DNA from: G020354785 sp964534745
GTDB taxonomy: Bacteria > Bacteroidota > Bacteroidia > Bacteroidales > UBA10428
Direction of reading: 5' to 3'
Assembly: GCA_964534745.1 (NCBI GenBank)
Contig: CAZHQW010000007.1
Location: forward strand, 1 to 64,000
Length of the DNA: 64,000 nucleotides
The notes under the pieces were generated by a model, which worked only from the letters and a program-made list of their open reading frames with translations, was not told the DNA's origin and did not search any database. The first letter of the stretch is position 1, and every line of letters starts with the position of its first letter. Both the position numbers and the translations under genes were made by a program. Positions 54,854 to 63,414 of the stretch are shown piece by piece.

Positions 54854-55079
54854 TCAAATAAAATTCTTAAATTATATAGCTCTTTAGATACGGATAAATT
54901 TAAAATTTATTTTTACAGGACGATTAAAAAAATAACTTTTAATTTTATACGGTCTTTAAAGCAATAATATATCTTCTCTTGTAGATTTAGTTATAATTTA
55001 ATTATATTTGAGATAGTATTGACATTGCGGGGATAAATTAGTCTAATAATGTTACTATTGTTGAATAAGAAATGATTAA

Positions 55080-55580
55080 ATGGAAATACTTCAGGCCAAA
55101 AAGTCAGATTTAATTGAAATATTATTTTTAATAAAGGAATGTGTCAGGGATATGAATTCGAAAGGGATGAAACACTGGAACAGTTCATATCCGGGCATTG
55201 AAGAGATAAGTGCTGATTTAGACAATGGATTTATTTATCTTGTTAAGGAAAAGGGAGTTTGTGAGGGCATGGTTACCCTTAATGAGTCTGAGCCCAATGA
55301 ATATAAGGGAATAAAATGGTCTGGGGACAGCTCAAAGATCCTCTATATGAAAAGGATGGCTGTTCATCCTATATGGCAGGATAAGGGTGTTGCAGAGATG
55401 CTTGTCACATTTGCCGAAAAATTTGCTAAGGATAAAAAATATAATTATATAAGGCTTGATACGCTTAGCAGCAACCAGCTCGAAGCAAAGCTATATACAA
55501 ACAGCAGCTACGATGAAGTCGGGGAGTTTTACTCAACCTTTCAGAAAACTCCTTTTAAATGTTATGAGAAAAAGATTTAG
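55080..55580 (+). CDS. GNAT-family N-acetyltransferase
   Basis: 166-residue cytosolic enzyme with the GNAT core: strand and motif A in LYMKRMAVHPIWQDKGVAEMLVTFAEKFA (acetyl-CoA pyrophosphate loop about residues 95-115), then YIRLDTLSSNQLEAKLYTNSSYDEVGEFY. The substrate is unknown. It stands alone and overlaps the outer-membrane gene by 4 bp at the 3' end, convergent. Confidence 0.88.
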   Translation: MEILQAKKSDLIEILFLIKECVRDMNSKGMKHWNSSYPGIEEISADLDNGFIYLVKEKGVCEGMVTLNESEPNEYKGIKWSGDSSKILYMKRMAVHPIWQDKGVAEMLVTFAEKFAKDKKYNYIRLDTLSSNQLEAKLYTNSSYDEVGEFYSTFQKTPFKCYEKKI

Positions 55581-56113
55581 AAATAAAACATTACTCCTCC
55601 GTCAATAATAGGGAATGCAGGGTCACTGACCGGTATTTCTCCTTCAAGCAGGAAAGAAATTTTGTTTTTAATTTTCATTTCAATTCCGACAGGGATCCAG
55701 AAAAACAGGTCTACATTACTGTTAAAACATAAGTCCGAGTCTGCACCGGTATAGAGTGCTATGCCTCCCTTAAGGGGAAATGATAAATTGACTGATAAAT
55801 CAAGCGCAAAGTCATCAATAACATGGGCACCTGTTGTCAGAGAAATATCGGGGTTACTTTTTAGCAGGGCCCATTCAAGGTCGGCACCAATATAATCTGA
55901 TCCATCAAGAAAGCCGTATTTTAGTGCAAAGTCAACGCCTGATGCAATTCCGGCATTGCCGTGCAGGAACAAGGCCAGATTGTCATTATAGTAAGCGGGA
56001 TTGAGTCCGATTGCGAATTTACCCCTTTTTAATGTTGTTGCGGTATTGAAAACCTGTCCGGTTAAATGAGCCATAATGAACAGGCAGAGAACAGCGGTTA
56101 ATACTTTTTTCAT
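55577..56113 (-). CDS. Predicted outer-membrane beta-barrel protein
   Basis: 178-residue exported protein from the ATG at 56111-56113, with signal peptide MKKVLTAVLCLFIMAHLTGQ. The body has repeated beta strands ending in aromatic residues (KFAIGLNPAYYNDNLALFLHG, SGVDFALKYGFL, YIGADLEWALL), closing with SFLLEGEIPVS and FPIIDGGVMFYF, a barrel-like C-terminus. It follows tolC 46 bp downstream on the same strand, so it is probably the last gene of that operon. Its role is unknown. Confidence 0.75.
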   Translation of the reverse strand: MKKVLTAVLCLFIMAHLTGQVFNTATTLKRGKFAIGLNPAYYNDNLALFLHGNAGIASGVDFALKYGFLDGSDYIGADLEWALLKSNPDISLTTGAHVIDDFALDLSVNLSFPLKGGIALYTGADSDLCFNSNVDLFFWIPVGIEMKIKNKISFLLEGEIPVSDPAFPIIDGGVMFYF

Positions 56114-56159
56114 GTCGGTATGGTTTATTATCACGAAAGTTAATGGTATAAGTATGTTT

Positions 56160-57581
56160 TTAAAGGATAATTGGATGCCCCGAATAGAAGTCAAGTATTT
56201 TTGTTTTGAATATGTATTCGTACTTGGACTGCAATAAATCGGACTTCGCCTTTAAAAGATCATTCTTTGCGATATTATAATCAACAGAGCTTACCAGTCC
56301 GACATCAAGCTTCTGCTGCGTATAAACAAATGCTTCCTCATTTGACTTTACAGCTTCCATGCTTGATCTGTATTTTTCAAGTGCCGCAATAGCATCGGCA
56401 TGTGACTGCTGAATTTCTTTATACAATAATTGTTTTGTAAGATCAAGGTCGAGCCTGGAGTTGTTCAATGATATTTTTGCATTGCTGATATCCCTGTTAA
56501 CCTGGTACTGGTTAAATATGGGAATATTTATACCTATGGAAACATATTTGTTGACATTATCTTTTATCTGATCATTATATGGGTAATCTATGTATGGATA
56601 GTCAAGTACTGTTACGGGCTGGGTTATATCGCCGTTTACAAAGCCTACTGTTCTTTCATAGGGGGCATTTATGTCACGCAAGATTCCCGTGCTTGAGCAA
56701 CCTGTATAGTAGCTTGCCTGCAGGTATATCTGGGGGCTTCTCCGGCCCCATTGCACTGACAGGTTTTTTTCGGCACTTTTAAGTTCATATTCTGCGCTTT
56801 TTATCTGTGGCAGGTAGTTCAAAGCTTCATTGTATATAGTTATTACATCCTTCAGGATATAGCTTGTATCAATATCTATATCAGAAGGTACAATAATGTC
56901 AAAGCCGCTGGCCGAATCCAGATCAAGGAGCTGTGTCAGATCAAGGTATGCCAGTTTAAGCTGGTTCTTTGCATTTGTAACATTAAGCTTTTCATTTGCA
57001 GCCTGGGCTTCCATCCTGTACAGCTCGCCCTTTGCAGAGTTCCCTACTTCAACCAGCTTCCTTGTTTTTTCAACCTGAAGGAGTGTTACATTATACTGGC
57101 TTTCAGAAATTTCCAGCAGTTCCTTGCAAAAAAGAATCTGAAGATAAGCGGTAGCTATTTCCAGGGTTATATCGTTTTTTATCTTCTCTATGTCCTGCTC
57201 ACTGCTTAAAAAGGCATACTTGCTTTGCTTTATGGTATTAATGGTTTGCAGCCCGTTAAAAACATTAAGATACGAACTGGCATAGAATCTGTCAGAAGAT
57301 GTATTCTCCGTTATATAGTCATTAGTAAACGGGTCGACCGATCTGCCGTAATTCAGATCCCTGGAAGCGCCGAGGTTTAAGCTTGGGAGGACTGCCAATT
57401 TTGACTGGAAATAATTGTTTTTTGTCATCCGCGAAGCTAACTCCTGTTTTTTTATCTGCAGGTTGTTCTGATGTGCATATGTGATGCATTCCTCCAGGGT
57501 CCAGATTTTCTGTGCACTTATGTTATTTAGATTTAGCAGTAAAAAACTAACGGCTGCAATTGTTATAATGCTCTTTTTCAT
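56160..57581 (-). CDS. tolC: TolC-family outer-membrane efflux channel
   Basis: 473-residue TolC-like protein with a signal peptide (ending NNISAQ), IWTLEECITYAHQNNLQIKKQEL, and the two long repeats of helices. Residues 100-220 hold TINTIKQSKYAFLSSEQDIEKIKNDITLEIATAYLQIL, and 330-450 the second half with YVSIGINIPIFNQYQVN. It forms the outer-membrane channel of a tripartite exporter. A membrane-fusion protein is upstream, but no inner-membrane pump lies in the window. Confidence 0.9.
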   Translation of the reverse strand: MKKSIITIAAVSFLLLNLNNISAQKIWTLEECITYAHQNNLQIKKQELASRMTKNNYFQSKLAVLPSLNLGASRDLNYGRSVDPFTNDYITENTSSDRFYASSYLNVFNGLQTINTIKQSKYAFLSSEQDIEKIKNDITLEIATAYLQILFCKELLEISESQYNVTLLQVEKTRKLVEVGNSAKGELYRMEAQAANEKLNVTNAKNQLKLAYLDLTQLLDLDSASGFDIIVPSDIDIDTSYILKDVITIYNEALNYLPQIKSAEYELKSAEKNLSVQWGRRSPQIYLQASYYTGCSSTGILRDINAPYERTVGFVNGDITQPVTVLDYPYIDYPYNDQIKDNVNKYVSIGINIPIFNQYQVNRDISNAKISLNNSRLDLDLTKQLLYKEIQQSHADAIAALEKYRSSMEAVKSNEEAFVYTQQKLDVGLVSSVDYNIAKNDLLKAKSDLLQSKYEYIFKTKILDFYSGHPIIL

Positions 57582-57669
57582 AAATCACTGATGTTTTAGT
57601 ATGAATATATTATTTGTTAGTCTGATAACTTAAAAATATCATGATTATTGTCACTTGAAATGGTTAAAA

Positions 57670-57963
57670 TTAGTGTTTTTTCTTACGATACAAAATATGG
57701 ATGTGATCAGAATTTTTTGAAGGTTTATATATTTGAATCAGCTCCCAGCTACTGTCATAGCTTTCTATTCTTTTTTTTAACCTGTATATCCTTGCCAGTG
57801 AAAGGGAGAGAGGGTCTTCAGCCTCTGAAAGCAAGTCCTTCTTCTCCCAGGGGAATGATACAACCCTGAAATTATACCTGAGCTTTCTACCTTTGACATT
57901 AACCTCCACTTCGGCAGTTTCATTTTCGGTTATATCAGGAATAGGTATGTTTATTTCCTTCAT
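57670..57963 (-). CDS. Uncharacterised 97-residue protein between adaptor and TolC genes
   Basis: Small charged protein: a beta-rich front (EINIPIPDITENETAEVEVNV and KGRKLRYNFRVVSFPWEKK), a helix LARIYRLKKRIESYD, then WELIQIYKPSKNSDHIHILYR. No signal peptide, membrane segment or known motif is visible. It starts 2 bp after the adaptor stop, so the two are probably co-translated. The position suggests a cytosolic role with the export system, but there is no direct evidence and I do not recognise the family. Confidence 0.6.
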   Translation of the reverse strand: MKEINIPIPDITENETAEVEVNVKGRKLRYNFRVVSFPWEKKDLLSEAEDPLSLSLARIYRLKKRIESYDSSWELIQIYKPSKNSDHIHILYRKKKH

Positions 57964-57965
57964 GG

Positions 57966-59222
57966 TTATTTTAATATTAACTTATCATTATTCCCAAAAT
58001 TATCGTAACTGGAGATAATGACTTTTTCCCCCTCAGACAGGCCATCCAGTACCTCGTAAAACCTCGGATTCTGGCGTCCTATTCTTATATTTCTTTTTAC
58101 TGCCACATTGTTATTTTCGTCAACAACATATACCCACTGGCCGCCTGTACTCTGGTAAAATCCGCCTTTTGGTATTAACAGGGCATCTTCTGATTCTCCC
58201 AGTTCCATTCGAATTCGGGCCGTCTGTCCGATCCTTATCTGTGCGGGGATGTCGCTGGTAAATTCCATGTCAACGGCAAAGGTGCCGTTTCTTACTTCCG
58301 GATATATTTTAGTAATTATAAGGTTATGTTTACCGCCGGCGAATTCAAATTCTCCGGTAAGGTTTTTCATTATTCGTGCAATATAATGCTCGTCAATATT
58401 AACACGCATTTTATAGGAATCAAGTATATTAATAGTGCCGATTCGTGACCCGTAGCTTACTACTTCACCTATCTCGGGATTTAGGGAAGCCAGCTCTCCG
58501 TTGACGGGAGCCCTGATATTTAAATTCTCAAGTCTTTTTCTTGTCAGCTCCAGGTTGTTTTGCATTCTGTCTATGGATTTTTCATCTGAAGCAATCCTTG
58601 TGATCATATACAGGGAATCATGAACATATTTTTGCTTTTGCAGCTCGAGCTGCTGCAGGGTCAGCTCATATTGTTCCTTTGAATACTGGTATTCTTCGTT
58701 AGATATATGATTATTCTCCAGGAGCTTCAAATTATAATTATATGTCCGTTCCAGCTTTTTAAGCAGGTATTGTAGATTAAGGATCTGGGTCTTGAGACTT
58801 ATCTTTTGATTTTCAAGATTGAGCCGTGTTGTTTTCAAATCATTTATTGCCCTGGCCACCACTGCTTCGTTGCTTGATATGTCAAGCACAAGGTTATCAT
58901 TGCTGAGCTTGATAATGATATCACCCTTTTTTACCATATTACCCTCTTCAATTAGTATCTCTTCGACTCTTCCACCCTCTATTGCGTCAAGGTATATGGT
59001 TTTTATAGGTTCAACAATACCATTTACCGAGATATAATCCTGGTACTTGTCATAGATAACTTCTCTTATTGTGATCTTTTCGGTATTAACATTAAGTTTT
59101 GTGCTTTTGTCACCAAAAATTATTTTTATAAGAGCCAGCAGTAGCAAAATACAAATAATACCAATCCAGATATATTTTTTGCTGATACCTTTTTTCTCAA
59201 TTTTTCTGTCCATTCCTTCCAT
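57966..59222 (-). CDS. Membrane-fusion (HlyD/RND-type periplasmic adaptor) protein
   Basis: 418-residue adaptor with a short cytosolic tail, one membrane anchor (YIWIGIICILLLLALIKIIF, about residues 20-40), a biotinyl-lipoyl-like half (TIYLDAIEGGRVEEILIEEGN), and a long coiled coil at about residues 115-230. The matching half follows (LNIRAPVNGELASLNPEIGEVV), then the beta-barrel and C-terminal domain. Such proteins bridge an inner pump and TolC. Two ATGs (59220 and 59211) are possible starts. The pump partner is missing here. Confidence 0.88.
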   Translation of the reverse strand: MEGMDRKIEKKGISKKYIWIGIICILLLLALIKIIFGDKSTKLNVNTEKITIREVIYDKYQDYISVNGIVEPIKTIYLDAIEGGRVEEILIEEGNMVKKGDIIIKLSNDNLVLDISSNEAVVARAINDLKTTRLNLENQKISLKTQILNLQYLLKKLERTYNYNLKLLENNHISNEEYQYSKEQYELTLQQLELQKQKYVHDSLYMITRIASDEKSIDRMQNNLELTRKRLENLNIRAPVNGELASLNPEIGEVVSYGSRIGTINILDSYKMRVNIDEHYIARIMKNLTGEFEFAGGKHNLIITKIYPEVRNGTFAVDMEFTSDIPAQIRIGQTARIRMELGESEDALLIPKGGFYQSTGGQWVYVVDENNNVAVKRNIRIGRQNPRFYEVLDGLSEGEKVIISSYDNFGNNDKLILK

Positions 59223-59342
59223 ATACAGAAAATGTTTATCCTATTTGGTGAAAAAGACTTATCATTAATTATGCCAAAGAATATAATAAACTGGTATGCT
59301 GATTGTTAGCTTAATATTCATATCGTCAGATGACAGCCATAT

Positions 59343-59373
59343 GTACGAATATACTACATAAAACGTACGAATA
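59343..59373. promoter_or_regulatory. Paired GTACGAATA direct repeats between adaptor and regulator
   Basis: GTACGAATA occurs at 59343-59351 and again at 59365-59373. The starts are 22 bp apart, close to two helical turns, and the second copy runs into TACGAAC. This lies 110-150 bp upstream of the adaptor start and about 70-100 bp upstream of the regulator start. It is the expected form of an enhancer-type binding site for the adjacent sigma-54 activator. Confidence 0.5.
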
Positions 59374-59417
59374 CGAACATTCAAAAAAATATATGTATTT
59401 TTGTTTTAATGTTTGAA

Positions 59418-59425
59418 TAATTTTG
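59418..59425 (+). promoter_or_regulatory. Possible -7 element (TAATTTTG) for the sigma-54 regulator
   Basis: TAATTTTG fits TAnnTTTG, 19 bp before the ATG at 59445. The nearest upstream TTG at 59401 leaves only 14 bp, less than usual, so the call is moderate. Confidence 0.4.
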
Positions 59426-59444
59426 GACATTAATATTTGTTATC

Positions 59445-60821
59445 ATGGATAATACCGTTGGCAGAATACTGATCGTTGATGATAATGAGGATATTCTGGC
59501 TTCATTGAGATTATTGTTAAAATCACATTTTGAGGAAGTTGCAACCTTAAATTCGCCCGTAAAGATTCCTGAATTATTGGCGAGGGGAAATTATGATGTT
59601 ATTCTGCTGGATATGAATTTCTCAGGAAATGCAATAAGCGGGAAGGAAGGATTTGACTGGCTCGCAAAAATTCTTGATATAGACCCTAAAGCGGTGGTTG
59701 TATTCATGACTGCATACGGAGATGCCGAGAATGCAGTAAAGGCTATAAAGTCAGGTGCAACAGATTTTATTCTGAAACCCTGGCAAAATGAGAAACTGAT
59801 TGCAACTCTTTCCGCATCTGTAAAACTCCGTAGATCAAGAGTTGAGGCAGAAGAGCTGAGAACAAGGCAGAGGGATATTTGCAGCGTGATGGATCAACCT
59901 TATCACGAATTTGTAGGAAATTCCGCTGAAATGAAAGAAGTATTTTCTATTATAAAGAAGGTTGCCAAAACCGATGCAAATATACTTATTCTGGGAGAGA
60001 ACGGAACGGGCAAGGAGCTTGTGGCAAGGGCCATACACAGAAACTCGTTACGAAGGGATGAGGTCTTCATTAGTGTTGACCTGGGGTCAATAACAAGCAC
60101 TCTCTTTGAAAGCGAATTGTTCGGACATGAGAAGGGAGCTTTCACTGATGCAAAGAGGGACAAGGCGGGAAGGTTTGAAATAGCGTCAAGGGGCACACTG
60201 TTTCTGGACGAGATAGGAAACCTGTCCCTTCCCCTGCAGACAAAGATATTGTCGGCAATTGAAAAGAAGCAGGTCACGAGGGTCGGGAGCAATAAACCTG
60301 TATCTGCTGATGTCCGCCTTATTTGTGCTACCAACAATGATTTATACGGCATGGCAGCCAGGGATGAATTCCGGCAGGACCTTTTATACAGGGTCAATAC
60401 GGTAGAAATAAATCTGCCTCCCCTGCGGGAGAGGACCGAAGACATAGAGTTGCTTGCCAGTCATTTTCTGAAAATATATTCAAAAAAGTACAGGAAATCC
60501 ATAAACAGGATATCTTCGGGCGCAATAAAGAAATTGAACCATTATGAATGGCCGGGCAACGTCAGGGAACTGCAGCATGCCGTCGAGAGGGCTGTTATAA
60601 TGACAGATAATAATACCCTTGAACCTGACGATTTTATTCTCACTTCACAGCCTAAAAAGACCGCCGCTCCAGATTTTGATACATACAACCTTGAGGAAAT
60701 TGAGAAAAAAGTAATTGCCAGGGTGCTTAAGCAGAATCAGGGCAATATCACACAGGCTGCAAAAGATTTAGGATTGACCAGGACATCGCTATACAGAAGA
60801 ATGGAAAAATATGAACTTTGA
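59445..60821 (+). CDS. Sigma-54-dependent response regulator (NtrC class)
   Basis: 458-residue regulator: receiver domain at about residues 1-120 with RILIVDDNEDIL and the phosphorylation Asp in VILLDMNF (D56), then the AAA+ domain. Walker A is GENGTGKELVARAIH; the sigma-54 contact loop is GHEKGAFTDAKRD; Walker B is GTLFLDEIGNL. The C-terminal Fis-type helix-turn-helix is NITQAAKDLGLTRTSLYRRM. It would activate RpoN promoters on signal from a kinase not found here. It diverges from the efflux genes, which are its likely targets. Confidence 0.94.
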   Translation: MDNTVGRILIVDDNEDILASLRLLLKSHFEEVATLNSPVKIPELLARGNYDVILLDMNFSGNAISGKEGFDWLAKILDIDPKAVVVFMTAYGDAENAVKAIKSGATDFILKPWQNEKLIATLSASVKLRRSRVEAEELRTRQRDICSVMDQPYHEFVGNSAEMKEVFSIIKKVAKTDANILILGENGTGKELVARAIHRNSLRRDEVFISVDLGSITSTLFESELFGHEKGAFTDAKRDKAGRFEIASRGTLFLDEIGNLSLPLQTKILSAIEKKQVTRVGSNKPVSADVRLICATNNDLYGMAARDEFRQDLLYRVNTVEINLPPLRERTEDIELLASHFLKIYSKKYRKSINRISSGAIKKLNHYEWPGNVRELQHAVERAVIMTDNNTLEPDDFILTSQPKKTAAPDFDTYNLEEIEKKVIARVLKQNQGNITQAAKDLGLTRTSLYRRMEKYEL

Positions 60822-60865
60822 GAAATGCGTTATTATAGTTAAAACTTTAAACAATACAGTCACTT

Positions 60866-61642
60866 ATGGAAATAGTTGGTCTTATTCCCGCAGGAGGCCA
60901 GGCAACAAGGCTGGGGAAAATACCTTGCAGCAAGGAGATTTATCCCGTTGTAAAAAGTGAATCTGCCGGCAAAGGCAAAATCAGGATTAAAGTCATTTCC
61001 GAGTATTTAATCAACAGTTTTCGTATTGCCGGTATTAATGAAATATATTTTATCCTCCGTCCTGGCAAATGGGACATACAGGCCTATTACGGTGACGGGA
61101 AGGATTCGGGAGTAAATATTTCCTACCTGATAATGGATCTGCCTCACGGGACACCGTTCACCCTTGTTCAGGCATATCCGTTTACAAGAGATAAATATAT
61201 AGCACTCGGTTATCCTGATATTATCTTTAAACCTGCTGAAGCATTTATCAGTATCAGGGAAAAAATGGCTGAAACAAAAGCTGACATTGTGCTGGGACTG
61301 TTTAATATCGATAACTATAAAAAGTGGGATATGGTTGAGCTCGATAACCGGGGAAAGATCAAAGACATTATCATAAAACAGAACAGGCCTGATCTTAAAT
61401 ACGGATGGACAATCGCTTTATGGAACCCTTCTTTCTGGGAATTTATGAACCGTTATATCCAGAAAATAATAAGCAGCGGTAGTGACGGTGAAGTATGGAT
61501 TGGCGGACAGTTATACAGGGAACTGTACCCGGGAGACATATTCAAGGAAGCAGCAAGAAGCGGGATGCGCATGGAGTCGGTAATATTTGAAAAAGGAACA
61601 AGCCTGGATATCGGTACTCCTGATGATTTGGAAAAAATATAG
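60866..61642 (+). CDS. Sugar-1-phosphate nucleotidyltransferase-like protein
   Basis: 258-residue enzyme of the NTP-transferase fold: GLIPAGGQATRLGKIPCSKEIYPV (Gly-rich nucleotide loop with Arg) and INEIYFILRPGKWDIQAYYGDGKDSG. The metal Asp lies in IALGYPDIIF, then LDNRGKIKDIIIKQNRPDLKYGWTIALW and GTSLDIGTPDDLEKI. It resembles RmlA-like dNDP-sugar pyrophosphorylases but stands alone, with no sugar-modifying genes nearby, so the sugar is unknown. Its stop codon is the first three bases of a 21-bp palindrome. Confidence 0.82.
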   Translation: MEIVGLIPAGGQATRLGKIPCSKEIYPVVKSESAGKGKIRIKVISEYLINSFRIAGINEIYFILRPGKWDIQAYYGDGKDSGVNISYLIMDLPHGTPFTLVQAYPFTRDKYIALGYPDIIFKPAEAFISIREKMAETKADIVLGLFNIDNYKKWDMVELDNRGKIKDIIIKQNRPDLKYGWTIALWNPSFWEFMNRYIQKIISSGSDGEVWIGGQLYRELYPGDIFKEAARSGMRMESVIFEKGTSLDIGTPDDLEKI

Positions 61643-61698
61643 GGACAGCGCCCATATTTAGGGGACTGTACCCGTATTAAATATGGGCGCTGTCCCTA
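61640..61698. repeat. REP-like 21-bp inverted repeat ending two convergent genes
   Basis: Arms 61640-61660 and 61678-61698 are exact reverse complements (core GGGACAGCGCCC), with a 17-base loop holding GGGGACTGTACCC. The left arm starts with the TAG of the nucleotidyltransferase; the right arm codes the last residues of IspF (RDSAHI) and most of its stop codon. It likely works as a two-way terminator. The shape recalls REP/RAYT-associated repeats, from memory only; no transposase is nearby. Confidence 0.85.
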
Positions 61699-62168
61699 AT
61701 TATCGATACAACGGCAAAAACCGCAATACCTTTACCCTTGCCGACAAATCCAAGTTTTTCAGATGTTGTGGCCTTAATTGAAAGGGCTTTCTTATTTATT
61801 CCAATAGTCTTTGCAAGGATTTCCTGCATTTCCGGTATGAGGCTGCTGATTTTGGGACTTTCAAGGCATACTGTCGTATCGATATTCCCTATTGAATAGC
61901 CATGCTCTTTTAACAGGTCAATGGTCCGTGCCAGGAGTATCTTACTGTCTATGTCCTTATATTCATCTGATGTGTCAGGGAAGTGAAAGCCGATATCCCG
62001 CAGATTGGCGGCACCCAGAAGTGCGTCGCATATGGCATGTATTAGTGCATCCCCATCGGAATGGCCGACAGCTCCGAAGTCGGATTTAATTGTAATACCT
62101 CCAAGAACAAATTTATGACCCCGTTTCAGTTGGTGAACATCATATCCGAAACCTACACGGATATTCAT
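61677..62168 (-). CDS. ispF: 2-C-methyl-D-erythritol 2,4-cyclodiphosphate synthase
   Basis: 163-residue zinc enzyme of the MEP pathway to isoprenoids. It starts MNIRVGFGYDVHQLKRGHKFVLGG (zinc Asp and His), then GHSDGDALIHAICDALLGAA, DIGFHFPDT (third metal His region) and ISIKATTSEKLGFVGKGKGIAVFAVV. The final residues SIIRDSAHI are not typical and are coded by the palindromic repeat, which appears to have replaced the normal end. It lies 2 bp after porV. Confidence 0.95.
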   Translation of the reverse strand: MNIRVGFGYDVHQLKRGHKFVLGGITIKSDFGAVGHSDGDALIHAICDALLGAANLRDIGFHFPDTSDEYKDIDSKILLARTIDLLKEHGYSIGNIDTTVCLESPKISSLIPEMQEILAKTIGINKKALSIKATTSEKLGFVGKGKGIAVFAVVSIIRDSAHI

Positions 62169-62169
62169 T

Positions 62170-63345
62170 TTATCTTAAATCTCTGAACTTGTCAAAAACA
62201 AATCCTAGTGTGAATCTCATTGTGTTGGCCAGGGGATTGTTTCTTCCTGAGGTTGGTATCAGATATGAATAATCTATGAAAAATACATTTAATTTGAGTC
62301 CGATACCGACAGTAAAGTATTTCCTGTTTCCTTTATTAATATGTTCATTAAAGTAGCCTGCCCTGATGGCAAATTGTTCCCTGTACCAGTACTCTGCACC
62401 AACGGACCAGATTATTTCATGGATTTCTTCTTTGAATCCGCCGGGGGCGTCATAAAAAGATTCGATCCAGCTCAGGGGCAGTGAAGAGGCAGGTTCCCTA
62501 CCTTCTTTAATAACTTTTTCATTATTGGTATCAACACTGTCAACGTAGTAGGTAGGCGGAGTCGGTACCAGCAGCTTGTTAATGTCAGTGGCTACACTGA
62601 TAGAATTATATTCATCAAGATCAACCGACAGTCTCGCACCAACTCTGAGGTTTGCCGGTATAAAGTATTTATCTGCACCTTCCGTATAGGATATTTTTGA
62701 TCCCAGGTTTGTTATACTGACTCCCCATGCAAGTTCGGCTGATTTGTCGCTTAACTTGATATCTTTCTGGTAATAAGTTGCGAGGTCAGCGGCAAAAGAT
62801 ATTCCGGGATTATATTCCTCACCGCCCTGTGTGCCTCCTCCTGTAAGGTCAGACCTTAAAAACCGCAGGGTCAGCGCACCTGAAATCTTATCGGAAAGTG
62901 TTCTTGAATATGCCATATCCACTGCAAATTCATTTGGTGTAAAATGTCCGTACTCATCGCCGTAAATATCCCTGAACAGTATCTCACCAAGGGAGAAATA
63001 CAAAAATGAACCGCTTACCACCTGCCTGTCATCAATCCTGTAATAGCCTGATACGTATCCCAGGTTTATATCACTTACCAGGTTTCTAAGCCATGGTGTA
63101 AATGACATGGCAAATCCTCCTTCTCCGTCGATAAATGCATATCTTGCAGCATTCCAGTGCTGGGCACTTGCATCGGGACTCGTGGCAACACCGATGTCAC
63201 CCATGGCACCTGCCCTGGAATCCGGGGCTATAGTAACAAAGGGTACTGTTAAGAATATCGGATTAAGTTCTTCTTCGTCCTGTGAAATAATGCTCTGAAG
63301 AACAAATACTAAGGCAAATCCTGAAATTATAATCCTTCTTATCAT
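62170..63345 (-). CDS. porV: Type IX secretion outer-membrane protein PorV (LptO)
   Basis: 391-residue FadL-like barrel with a signal peptide (ending SIISQD) and the family opening IFLTVPFVTIAPDSRAGAMGDIGVATSPDASAQHWN. Next come FAMSFTPWLRNLVSDINLGYVSGYYRIDDRQ, DMAYSRTLSDKISGAL, and the C-terminal YFTVGIGLKLNVFFIDYSYLIP. PorV holds cargo at the cell surface with PorU for sorting-domain cleavage and attachment. The porU gene precedes it on the same strand, 69 bp away, as is usual in Bacteroidota. Confidence 0.94.
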   Translation of the reverse strand: MIRRIIISGFALVFVLQSIISQDEEELNPIFLTVPFVTIAPDSRAGAMGDIGVATSPDASAQHWNAARYAFIDGEGGFAMSFTPWLRNLVSDINLGYVSGYYRIDDRQVVSGSFLYFSLGEILFRDIYGDEYGHFTPNEFAVDMAYSRTLSDKISGALTLRFLRSDLTGGGTQGGEEYNPGISFAADLATYYQKDIKLSDKSAELAWGVSITNLGSKISYTEGADKYFIPANLRVGARLSVDLDEYNSISVATDINKLLVPTPPTYYVDSVDTNNEKVIKEGREPASSLPLSWIESFYDAPGGFKEEIHEIIWSVGAEYWYREQFAIRAGYFNEHINKGNRKYFTVGIGLKLNVFFIDYSYLIPTSGRNNPLANTMRFTLGFVFDKFRDLR

Positions 63346-63414
63346 GACTAAATCAGTTTTTATTGGTGAAACAAATATAAAACAAATATTTATATATGAA
63401 ACCCAGTGAGTTAA

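Noticed and set aside
59903..60445. Minus-strand 180-codon ORF inside the sigma-54 regulator
   Set aside because: It lies entirely inside the well-supported regulator gene and shows no recognisable motifs; antisense shadow.
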